A stretch of DNA of 64,000 bases from Thalassospira sp. (GTDB lineage: Bacteria; Pseudomonadota; Alphaproteobacteria; Rhodospirillales; Thalassospiraceae): positions 558,001-622,000 of the forward strand of contig NZ_JAUYHK010000011.1 in assembly GCF_030690045.1 (NCBI RefSeq), written 5' to 3'. Both the position numbers and the translations under genes were made by a program. Every line of letters begins with the position of its first letter. The first letter of the stretch is position 1. The notes below the pieces were generated by a model. It ran no database searches. It saw only the letters and a list, made by a program, of their open reading frames with translations, and was not told the DNA's origin. This document shows positions 26,358-34,370 of this stretch, one piece after another.

Positions 26358-26595
26358 AGGTAAAAACTCCGTCATCCTGATTGGAGGCCAAAAGACGGTT
26401 TCCGGTCATCTCGCAAAAGGATTTTATATCCGCAACCGACCCGGGATCAGTTGCCAAAACTCGCAGGATACCGCCAGAACGGACATCGCGCAGGGCCTTT
26501 TTTGCCTTCAAAACCGGCATCGGACACATCATACCCTGCGCATCAAGAAGAACATCGAATGGATCGTCTGGCAAAATGGACACGAAAAACCTCAT
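26338..26595 (-). CDS. TusA-family sulfur carrier protein
   Basis: An 85-residue protein with the SirA/TusA signature: LLDAQGMMCPMPVLKAKKAL with the sulfur-carrying Cys24, then GGILRVLATDPGSVADI and a C-terminal beta strand. TusA proteins relay persulfide sulfur for tRNA thiolation or sulfur oxidation. The start is uncertain: this ATG has a weak ribosome site, and in-frame codons 24 and 84 bases upstream exist. A TauE-type exporter and TIGR02186 gene lie just across the divergent promoter, which fits a sulfur-related role. Confidence 0.88.
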   Translation of the reverse strand: MRFFVSILPDDPFDVLLDAQGMMCPMPVLKAKKALRDVRSGGILRVLATDPGSVADIKSFCEMTGNRLLASNQDDGVFTYDIEKA

Positions 26596-26706
26596 ATAAA
26601 TAACCGTCAGAATCGACATTCTGGCGAATTGGCGATTGTTGCATTTGCACAATATGTTAGAGTGACATCTAATAATCAATCAAACGCGTAAGCCTTTGCC
26701 GCTCAG

Positions 26707-27627
26707 ATGCAAATATATCTCCCGATCGCCGAAATGTCGGTCAACATCTTTTTAATTCTGGGGCTGGGCGGTGCAGTCGGCTTTTTGTCTGGCCTGTTTG
26801 GTGTCGGCGGGGGATTTCTGATCACCCCGCTTTTGATTTTTTATGGAATCCCCCCCGCCGTTTCGGTGGCAACCGCTGCCAATCAAATCGTTGCATCCTC
26901 GGTTTCCGGGGTTTTTGCCCATTGGCGACGCGGCAATGTCGATCTGAAAATGGGTCTGGTGTTACTGGTTGGCGGCATCATCGGATCGACAATCGGCGTT
27001 TGGGTGTTTGCCTGGTTACGTGCGTTGGGCCAGATCGATCTGGTCATTTCCCTGTGTTATGTGATTTTTCTGGGGGTGATCGGCGCATTGATGCTGATCG
27101 AAGCTATGCGGGCGATTTTCCGGACCCGGCGGCGCGGCGGCAATCTGCGAAAAGTCAAAAAGCATCAGCACGGTTATTTTCACGGCCTGCCGTTTAAAAT
27201 GCGGTTTTATCGCTCCGGTCTTTATATCAGCGCGTTATTACCACTGCTAGTGGGCTTTTTCGTTGGTATTCTGACGGCCCTGATGGGGGTTGGCGGAGGG
27301 TTCGTTATGGTCCCGGCGATGATTTACCTGCTGGGTATGCCAACGGCGGTAGTGATAGGCACTTCACTATTCCAGATCATATTTGTCACCGCCAATGTTA
27401 CCTTTTTGCAGTCGGTCCAGACCCAGACGGTCGATGTCGCCCTTGCCATCCTGCTTCTGGTTGGCGGGGTTATCGGGGCACAATTCGGCGCGCGTTTCGG
27501 ATCAAAACTCAAGGGTGAACAATTGCGGGCCCTGCTGGGGTTACTGGTGCTGTCGGTTTGCCTGAAACTGTTGTTTGATCTGGTGGCAACACCAGGCGAC
27601 CTTTATTCCATCATGGGGAATTCGTGA
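26707..27627 (+). CDS. TauE/SafE-family membrane exporter
   Basis: A 306-residue polytopic inner-membrane protein with the two internal repeats of the TauE/SafE family, each opening with a Gly-rich motif: LFGVGGGFLITPLL near residue 32 and LMGVGGGFVMVPAMI near 195. About eight membrane segments are visible around a basic cytoplasmic loop (FRTRRRGGNLRKVKKHQHGY). Family members export sulfite or organosulfonates. It overlaps the next gene by one base (TGATG), which supports a two-gene unit. Confidence 0.93.
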   Translation: MQIYLPIAEMSVNIFLILGLGGAVGFLSGLFGVGGGFLITPLLIFYGIPPAVSVATAANQIVASSVSGVFAHWRRGNVDLKMGLVLLVGGIIGSTIGVWVFAWLRALGQIDLVISLCYVIFLGVIGALMLIEAMRAIFRTRRRGGNLRKVKKHQHGYFHGLPFKMRFYRSGLYISALLPLLVGFFVGILTALMGVGGGFVMVPAMIYLLGMPTAVVIGTSLFQIIFVTANVTFLQSVQTQTVDVALAILLLVGGVIGAQFGARFGSKLKGEQLRALLGLLVLSVCLKLLFDLVATPGDLYSIMGNS

Positions 27628-28406
27628 TGGGAAAATCCCGCATCGCTTTTTATCGTGCCCCATATTGCTGGTTTTATGGAGTCATCGCGATTCTGAGTGT
27701 GTTGATCCTTGACAGTGACCGGGTGCGCGCAGATCCGCTGGTCGTGGATTTATCCAATCATCTGGTGGCGATCACCACCGGCTTTACCGGCACTGATGTT
27801 TTACTGTTTGGTGCGGTTCAAAACCAGGGCGATGTTGTTGTCACCGTGCGTGGCCCCGATCAGGATATGGTCGTGCGACGCAAGGAACGCAAAATGGGCA
27901 TCTGGGTTAACAGCGAAAGTGCCAAATTTCGCAATGTACCGGCCTATTACGCAACCGCATCAAGCCGGTCGATGGATATCATCGCCAATGACCGCCTCTA
28001 TGAAAATTACCGCATTGGTGTTGATCATCAGCGTTTCATCACCGAACTGGATGATGCCGAACGGGGCGACGGCGTTTATCGCGAGGCCCTGATTCGCAAT
28101 ATGCGCAATTCAGGGCTGTTCAACCGTCATCCCGCCAAAATCAGCTTTTTGTCCAACCAGCTGTTCCGCACCAACCTGCATTTTCCGGCCAATACCCCAA
28201 CCGGCACCTATACCATCAATGTTTATCTGATCCGCGATGGCAGGGTCGCCAGTGTCAAAACCACGCCCCTCGTTGTTTCCAAAACCGGGGTCAGTGCCGA
28301 AGTTTATGATTTTGCTCATCGTTATTCCGCGCTTTATGGCATCATTGCCGTTATCATCGCGGTCTTTGCTGGCTGGTTTGCCAGTGTGGCCTTCCGCAAA
28401 AGCTGA
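27627..28406 (+). CDS. TIGR02186-family protein, partner of TauE
   Basis: A 259-residue protein with an N-terminal hydrophobic signal or anchor (residues about 12-30, ending near RVRA), a large beta-rich extracytoplasmic domain (HLVAITTGFTGTDVLLFGA, FRNVPAYYATASSRSM) and a C-terminal membrane segment (ALYGIIAVIIAVFAGWFASVAF). This matches the TIGR02186 family often found next to TauE in alphaproteobacteria. The role is unknown; a periplasmic accessory to the exporter is inferred from the one-base overlap. The start has GGGGA seven bases upstream. Confidence 0.88.
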   Translation: MGKSRIAFYRAPYCWFYGVIAILSVLILDSDRVRADPLVVDLSNHLVAITTGFTGTDVLLFGAVQNQGDVVVTVRGPDQDMVVRRKERKMGIWVNSESAKFRNVPAYYATASSRSMDIIANDRLYENYRIGVDHQRFITELDDAERGDGVYREALIRNMRNSGLFNRHPAKISFLSNQLFRTNLHFPANTPTGTYTINVYLIRDGRVASVKTTPLVVSKTGVSAEVYDFAHRYSALYGIIAVIIAVFAGWFASVAFRKS

Positions 28407-28417
28407 CGCATACCCCC

Positions 28418-28434
28418 CATGACGTTACGTCATG
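28418..28434. promoter_or_regulatory. 17-base palindrome, possible operator
   Basis: Perfect arms CATGACG / CGTCATG surround TTA, 12 bases after the TIGR02186 gene stop and about 140 bases upstream of the universal stress gene. No T-tract follows, so an operator is more likely than a terminator. The cognate regulator is unknown. Confidence 0.35.
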
Positions 28435-28576
28435 CTGATATTCTCGCACCAAAATAAATAACGCTTGGATCACAGGGGCTATTTGCGGCACAATTTTAAT
28501 GTTTTCTGATGCCTTGCTGGTCATGGATCGCATAACATCCGACAACGATGGATAAACGGATCACAGGCAGGACTAT

Positions 28577-29080
28577 ATGAATCTTGATTTTACCGATGAT
28601 GAGTTGCGCGCCGCCTCAAGCCGGACGTTTCTGGTGGTGGTGGACGACAGCGACGAAATGACCAAGGCCCTGCGCTATGCCAGCCGTCGGGCGCAACATA
28701 CCGGCGGTCGGGTGGCGTTATTGAGCGTGATTGAACCAGCCGAATTTCAGCACTGGATGGCGGTTGGCGATCTGATGCAGGAAGAAGCCCGCGAAAATGC
28801 CGAGGCCCGCATCAACGAACTGGCGGCCTATGTCCATGAAAAAACCGGCTCCATGCCGCTTTTGTTTATTCGCGAAGGGCGTCTCAAGGATGAATTGCTA
28901 ACATTGCTGGCTGAAGAAGAACAAATTTCAATTCTGGTTCTGGCCGCTGGCAATCAAAGCGATGGTCCCGGCCCGCTGATTACCGCCCTGACCAATAGCG
29001 ACGTTATCGGGCAATTGCGCCTGCCGCTGACCATCGTTCCCGCCGCCCTGTCGGACGCCGATATTGACGCGCTGAGTTAA
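28577..29080 (+). CDS. Universal stress protein family
   Basis: A 167-residue UspA-fold protein with an ordered beta-alpha pattern (RTFLVVVDDSDEMTKALRYA, RVALLSVIEP, ILVLAAGNQ). The classic ATP-binding glycine motif (GxxGxxS near the C-terminus) is not convincing, so ATP binding is doubtful. AGGA lies six bases upstream of the ATG. It is convergent with the TPR-glycosyltransferase gene. Stress-related function is inferred from the family. Confidence 0.85.
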   Translation: MNLDFTDDELRAASSRTFLVVVDDSDEMTKALRYASRRAQHTGGRVALLSVIEPAEFQHWMAVGDLMQEEARENAEARINELAAYVHEKTGSMPLLFIREGRLKDELLTLLAEEEQISILVLAAGNQSDGPGPLITALTNSDVIGQLRLPLTIVPAALSDADIDALS

Positions 29081-29090
29081 GAAAGCCGCA

Positions 29091-31496
29091 TCAACCCGTT
29101 CTGGATTCCAGAAAATCCATATAGGCCCACATCGATTTCTGATCGCCAAACAGGGCGTGTGCGCGACTGCGGATCGCCTGCGAGACAATATCGCGACGAC
29201 GTTTGTCCGTCGCCAGCGTCAGAGCGGTTTCAACATAATCGGCGGAATTATAGGCAACACAGTCAAAAACCGAAATCTGGCGATAACAGGTATGGCTACG
29301 CCGGGTTCGGGCTGCCTTGCCCGGCAGGGTTACCAAAGGCACCCCCATGCCAAGACAATCAAAAGCCAGCATTGCATCATTCCAGGACGGGCTTTCCAAG
29401 ACAACATCCACCGCACATAACAATGACAACATATCCGCCCGGTTGCGCACAGTGACAAAGCGCATGCGCCCGGCAACATCAGCGTGGCTGACGGAAAACC
29501 GCCGTCCCCATGCCGCGTCCCAGCTATCGCGGGCAGGGGCAATCAGCAACAATTCCGCCGTTTCATCCAGACGCAAAATCTCGGCAATCAACGGATCGAA
29601 ATCCGCCGTCAGTACGTCAAGGGGCTGCGGACACAGATAACTGTTACGGTCCTGATCAATCCGCCATTGTTTGCGCAGTTCACCGGGCGACATATCAGGC
29701 ATTTCGGGCCGCTGGCCTTGTGCAAACAGGCCGGGCAGACGCACCAGTTCCTCGGTAAATCGGGCTTCACCCCCGGCAGGTTCCCAGTCATCGGCAACAA
29801 CATGCACATCAATGCTGGCAAGGCCCGTGGTTGCGGCAAGTCCGCCCCCGGCAATCTGCAACGGGGCCAAACGCCAGCTTGCCAGCAACATGGTATAGGC
29901 ATCCGATTGCGCATCGGTGTAATGCAGCACATCCAGATCCAGCCCGGCAATCACCCCGGCGGAATGGATCGGATCCAGCGGCAGACGCACCACCAGATCA
30001 GCGTCGCGGTCGATTCTGGCGGTAATATCATCCTCGCCCAAGGGCGGACGAATCACCGTGACATCAAAACGATCACGGTCCAGACCGCCAATCAGTCCGG
30101 CGATCCAGCGCCCGATACCGTTATCATGCATATTGGCCGACACAATCCCCAGCCGCACCTTGCGCCCGGCGGTCGATACCACCGAACTCGCCGGGGCAAC
30201 ATCATAGGACGCGGCAATCGTTTGCCACAAACCACCCACCATGCGCAGTTGCGCATCCCCTTCGGGGCGCAAGGCCGCCCGCCAGACCGGCGGAAAACGC
30301 GTCAGGGTCAACGGATCGATCCGTGATTGTATCAGACCGTCCTGATCATCGCTGGCAAAGGCATCCGCCACAATGTCACGGACCACTTCGTCATTCTGGG
30401 CTTCGATATCGGCAGGCACCGGGGAAAAGAACAAACGCCGCGCCATCCGAAACAAGGTGGCGTCGCGCCCCCCCGCGATCCGTTCGTCGATGGTGTTTTG
30501 CAACAGATTATGGGCCGACACGGTATCGCCATCCTCGGCCAATTCAACGGCCAGACGGAAAATCGCATTATCTCCGCCCCCGGCCCCGACCGCCGCCCCG
30601 AAACGTTCCATCGCCTCGTTATGCCTGCCCGACAGACTCAGGGCTTCGCCCATCATCAGTAACAATTCAGGATCATCGGGCGTCTGACGCAACAAAAGGT
30701 CAAGCGCACTTGCCGCTTCGATGCCTCGCCCGGTACGCAAATTCAGCAAGGCAAGGGTGCGGCGTGCCTCGCGGGCATCGGGATCAAGGGCCAGAACCTG
30801 TTTGAGGCAATGCAGCGCCCCGGCAAACTGGCCAAGACGAAACAGCGCCTCGCCATAGGCGGTCAAAGCCCCCTTGTGTCCGGGGGAAAGATCCAGAGCG
30901 CGCAAAAGCGGATCACTGGCCGAAACGGTTCGGCCCTGATCAAGCAAAATCTGGCCCAACACCACCAGCGCCATCACATGGTCGCTACGGATTCGCAGAG
31001 CATGACGGCAGGCGCTTTCAGCGGCAAGGGTTTCCCCGGCCTCGCGCAGGAAAGACGCATAATTGGCATGAATTTCCGCCACACCTGGGGCAAGATCAAG
31101 GGCGGCAAGATAATTTTCCCGTGCCGGCTCCAATTCGCCCAACTGCCGATAGGTATTGGCAAGATTGCAATACAGGGCCGGTGAATCCGGGCACAGGCGG
31201 ATCGCCCGGCGAAAAGCACCAACGGCATCGCGCAATTTCCCGGCAGCTTTCAGGGCCTGGGCGTGGTCATGCTGGATTTCGGCATTGCTGGCATCGACAA
31301 TTGCCGCCCGCCCCATGCGTTCGGCGGCAACATCGGGACGGCCCTGTTGCAGGGCAACAAGACCTGCCAGATGCATCGGCTCCACCGCCTGCGGAAAGGC
31401 AAGGGCCAACATCCGGCAGGCATCTTCGGCCTCCGTCAAATGACCCGATTCAAACAGGCCCAACGCGGAACGAAACAATTCGCCAAGATCAGACAA
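29091..31496 (-). CDS. TPR-repeat GT41 (OGT/SPINDLY-like) glycosyltransferase
   Basis: An 801-residue protein. Residues 1-340 carry about nine tetratricopeptide repeats (for example ALYCNLANTYRQLGELEPARENY). The C-terminal half matches GT41, which includes eukaryotic OGT and bacterial protein glycosyltransferases: LGIVSANMHDNGIGRWIAGL aligns with the N-lobe start, and DAMLAFDCLGMGVPLVTLPG with the sugar-nucleotide lobe. The only start extending to the first TPR is TTG at 31496; an in-frame stop lies 21 bases upstream. The target, perhaps flagellin or a surface protein, is unknown. Confidence 0.88.
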   Translation of the reverse strand: MSDLGELFRSALGLFESGHLTEAEDACRMLALAFPQAVEPMHLAGLVALQQGRPDVAAERMGRAAIVDASNAEIQHDHAQALKAAGKLRDAVGAFRRAIRLCPDSPALYCNLANTYRQLGELEPARENYLAALDLAPGVAEIHANYASFLREAGETLAAESACRHALRIRSDHVMALVVLGQILLDQGRTVSASDPLLRALDLSPGHKGALTAYGEALFRLGQFAGALHCLKQVLALDPDAREARRTLALLNLRTGRGIEAASALDLLLRQTPDDPELLLMMGEALSLSGRHNEAMERFGAAVGAGGGDNAIFRLAVELAEDGDTVSAHNLLQNTIDERIAGGRDATLFRMARRLFFSPVPADIEAQNDEVVRDIVADAFASDDQDGLIQSRIDPLTLTRFPPVWRAALRPEGDAQLRMVGGLWQTIAASYDVAPASSVVSTAGRKVRLGIVSANMHDNGIGRWIAGLIGGLDRDRFDVTVIRPPLGEDDITARIDRDADLVVRLPLDPIHSAGVIAGLDLDVLHYTDAQSDAYTMLLASWRLAPLQIAGGGLAATTGLASIDVHVVADDWEPAGGEARFTEELVRLPGLFAQGQRPEMPDMSPGELRKQWRIDQDRNSYLCPQPLDVLTADFDPLIAEILRLDETAELLLIAPARDSWDAAWGRRFSVSHADVAGRMRFVTVRNRADMLSLLCAVDVVLESPSWNDAMLAFDCLGMGVPLVTLPGKAARTRRSHTCYRQISVFDCVAYNSADYVETALTLATDKRRRDIVSQAIRSRAHALFGDQKSMWAYMDFLESRTG

Positions 31497-31623
31497 GGAT
31501 ATCCAGCCATCCGTTTACTGCACAGGCGGCAAACATACCGCGCAAGCGTTAACAAACCACGCAATCGCAATAAACAGAAATGCCCGCAGATCATAGCGGA
31601 AAGATGGCAGCAGCCCGGTTATT

Positions 31624-32505
31624 TTAATGCCCTGCCCCCGGATTCAAAACCGCCCAATCGGCTGTTTCATCATGAAGGATACCGCCCTGACGCAAACATT
31701 TTCCGATAAAACCGTTATTGCGCAAAATCGTAATGCCGCGATTCAGGGCCGCAACAATTTCCGGCGCATTGGGTACGGCGCGCGACACCATGAAATGTTG
31801 GGAACCAGGCAAGGCAACAGTAATCCCCGGTACGGGCACCAGACGAATACCCTCCACCTCGCGCCCCATATCGGGGGCAGATGAAAATTCCAGCAAGGTA
31901 AAATCGGCCCGGTTTTCCGCAATCAGTCGAAACATCTGAGGGGTGGTGCTGGCCGAAAACAGGGTTGGCATATCGAACTGTTCAAGGATTTGCCAATCCA
32001 GCCGCCAGTTAGGATTCATCACCGCCCGTAACCGGCGTAAATCTTCCAGGCGGGTAACCGATTGCAATATTGCATTATCCGCCAGACCGTAAACCCCTTT
32101 TTTGAAATCACCTGGCATCATGAAAGCTTGCGTTTTGTACACCTGATCATTGCCGTCAATATTGAAATTCCAGTCCGTCTTTACGGTCGCCTGCCCCATA
32201 AACACCATCATGCGGCTACGTTCGGAATTGGGTGATTCGACCGGCAATATCTGTGCCGCCATGCCCCCGGCCTGCAAGGCATGGCGCAGTATGGTGTAAT
32301 TCACCAGCGACACATTATTATGGTTGGCAACATCACACCGGTCACAATAAGCGTTTTGCCCACGAGAACAGTCTTCTATTCCGGTCAGATCAGCCGTTTG
32401 CACCGGAAACAGGATCATTGTTTCGGCCTGCGCCATGCCAGTCACGGCAAAAAAACACACAAACCCGATCATCACAAAGGCATGGAACGCAGAACGAAAA
32501 CGCAT
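31624..32505 (-). CDS. Periplasmic solute-binding-like protein with a Cys-rich N-terminus
   Basis: A 293-residue protein with a clear signal peptide (MRFRSAFHAFVMIGFVCFFA...GMAQA). The mature part resembles family 3 solute-binding folds (LFSASTTPQMFRLIAENRADFTLLEF, GSQHFMVSRAVPNAPEIVAALNRGI). A segment soon after the signal has three cysteines (CSRGQNAYCDRC) that could form a disulfide or bind metal. AGAGG sits five bases upstream of the ATG. No permease is nearby, as with the similar orphan at 14.6 kb. Sensing rather than transport is possible. Confidence 0.75.
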   Translation of the reverse strand: MRFRSAFHAFVMIGFVCFFAVTGMAQAETMILFPVQTADLTGIEDCSRGQNAYCDRCDVANHNNVSLVNYTILRHALQAGGMAAQILPVESPNSERSRMMVFMGQATVKTDWNFNIDGNDQVYKTQAFMMPGDFKKGVYGLADNAILQSVTRLEDLRRLRAVMNPNWRLDWQILEQFDMPTLFSASTTPQMFRLIAENRADFTLLEFSSAPDMGREVEGIRLVPVPGITVALPGSQHFMVSRAVPNAPEIVAALNRGITILRNNGFIGKCLRQGGILHDETADWAVLNPGAGH

Positions 32506-32656
32506 AAAGCCTCTGTGCAAAAAAGAAGTTCCACCGGAAAATACACCATTATCCGGTATATAGACTTCGGAACATCTTTTTAAATGCAACCGGCATGCGC
32601 ATAATCAGGTAGTTTTCAGGAAAAATGCCAAAATCCCAACGGAAAACCGGCACGAC

Positions 32657-33730
32657 CTAGCCGAAATAACGCCCAAATCGGTTAACAAGGAAATCGTCCA
32701 GCCGCACCTGTTCCTGTTGAAGATATCCCTTGCCCGGCAAGGTTCCAGTCAGGACCATATCGACCAGCGTGCAAAGCCCTGCGGATGTTGTGACCTGAAT
32801 AGCCGACCAGTCGATACCGCCGATTGTCGCGCCATGTACCTTGCGGATCAGGCTTTCTTCGCGCAATTGACCATCACGGATGCCCACCGCATCGGCAAAA
32901 ATCACTATGACATCCTGACTGGTGACAGGCAGGGATTTTTCAAAAATATCTTTCATCAATTCGGGCCGTTTACCCAACCCCAAATCCTCGATCAGGATTT
33001 TCAGGATTTCCTGATGCCCCGGATAGCGCACCGTCTTGTAATCCAGATTTTCAACCCGGCCTTCCAGCATATCGCACAGCGCTCCAACCCCGCCCGAAGT
33101 GTTAAAGGCCTCGTATTCGGTGCCATCAATCGTAAAACGCTCATATCCTTCCAGCGGCAGGACCTCGACGCGGCGGCCATTATGGATTGCCTCGCATGGA
33201 TTAAGATATTCATTGATCAGGCCGTCGGTTGACCAGGTCAGGTTATATTTCAAACGGTTGGTCGGATTTTGCGGCAAGGCCCCGACCCGCAGGCGCAAAT
33301 TGCGCACTGTTTCAAACCGTTTGAACAAATCATGGGCGGCAATCGAAATAAAACCGGGGGCCAATCCACATTGCGGCACAAACGCTCCCGTCGCATCCTT
33401 TGCAATCTCGCGAATGGCGCGGGTGGTTTCAACATCTTCGGTCACATCGAAATAGGATGCCCCCACCACACGGGCAACGCGCGCAATCCCGACATTCAGA
33501 TAAAACGGACAGGTTGATAAAATCGCATCATGCCCGGTGGCAACTTCGGCCAATGCTGTTTCGTCGGTGACATCGACCTTGACCGATGTTGCCGGGCCAT
33601 CCTTGGCACAAAGTTCAAGCATATGACCGTTGGCATCGGCCAGTGTAACCTCGTAATCGCCGCTGTCGCGCAACATGACCGAGGCAATGCGGCCGATTTT
33701 CCCGGCTCCCAGAATCAGAATTTTTTTCAT
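32657..33730 (-). CDS. Saccharopine dehydrogenase-family oxidoreductase
   Basis: A 357-residue enzyme with an N-terminal Rossmann motif ILGAGKIGR and the saccharopine/lysine-6-dehydrogenase pattern: ILSTCPFYLNVGIARVA, YFDVTEDVE, CGLAPGFISI. The family includes saccharopine dehydrogenases, lysine 6-dehydrogenases and carboxynorspermidine synthases, and sequence alone does not separate them here. GGGAG lies seven bases upstream of the ATG. It is divergent from an Lrp/AsnC regulator, which fits amino-acid-responsive control. It ends in TAG. Confidence 0.9.
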   Translation of the reverse strand: MKKILILGAGKIGRIASVMLRDSGDYEVTLADANGHMLELCAKDGPATSVKVDVTDETALAEVATGHDAILSTCPFYLNVGIARVARVVGASYFDVTEDVETTRAIREIAKDATGAFVPQCGLAPGFISIAAHDLFKRFETVRNLRLRVGALPQNPTNRLKYNLTWSTDGLINEYLNPCEAIHNGRRVEVLPLEGYERFTIDGTEYEAFNTSGGVGALCDMLEGRVENLDYKTVRYPGHQEILKILIEDLGLGKRPELMKDIFEKSLPVTSQDVIVIFADAVGIRDGQLREESLIRKVHGATIGGIDWSAIQVTTSAGLCTLVDMVLTGTLPGKGYLQQEQVRLDDFLVNRFGRYFG

Positions 33731-33885
33731 TTTTATCTCCCGGATTTTAACTGGAACGCCCTGAAATTCCGTTCCAGCCTGTTAAAAATATACCCTTATT
33801 CATGCTCCGCCACTGGACCGCCGGTTACAACCCGGCGATACTGTCAAAACATCTGTAAAAACCATCAAATCGCCGGGTGAAACTG

Positions 33886-34323
33886 ATGAAACGCAAGCTT
33901 GACGATATCGACCGTCGCCTGATTGGCCGGTTACAGCAAAATGCCCGCACCCCGATTGCCGCCTTGGCCCGCGAAGTAGGCCTGTCACGCAGTGCGGTTC
34001 AGGAACGCCTTTTCCGCCTTGAAAACAGCGATGTCATTCACAGCTATACAGTGACGCTGGGCAACGAATCGCGACCCTTGTTGCTGGCCGAAGTCATGAT
34101 TCAGGTGGAACCACAAAAAGCCGCCGGTGTCGTGCGGGAGTTGCAAAAAATTATGTGCTGCCTGCGTTGCCTTGCGATATCCGGTGAATATGACCTGATC
34201 GCCGAGGTTGCCACCGATACCGCCGAACAACTCGATACAATCATTGACCAGATCGGCGCCCTTCCCGGCATAAAACGCACCGCAAGTTCGATCATCCTTT
34301 CCACCAAGTTTGATCGGCGGTAA
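33886..34323 (+). CDS. Lrp/AsnC-family transcriptional regulator
   Basis: A 145-residue protein with an N-terminal HTH (LDDIDRRLIGRLQQNARTPIAALAREVGLSRSAVQERL) and the C-terminal RAM/AsnC ligand-binding domain (EYDLIAEVATDTAEQLDTIIDQIGALPGI). It probably senses an amino acid and controls the divergent saccharopine-dehydrogenase-like gene. The ATG has GGGTGA upstream; a GTG nine bases earlier lacks a ribosome site. A partial dyad CGCCGG / CCGGCG lies in the shared promoter near 33820-33838. Confidence 0.93.
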   Translation: MKRKLDDIDRRLIGRLQQNARTPIAALAREVGLSRSAVQERLFRLENSDVIHSYTVTLGNESRPLLLAEVMIQVEPQKAAGVVRELQKIMCCLRCLAISGEYDLIAEVATDTAEQLDTIIDQIGALPGIKRTASSIILSTKFDRR

Positions 34324-34370
34324 TCTGGTGGCCATTGCACTGCAAAATCAATCTTGAGGCGCGTCCATAC

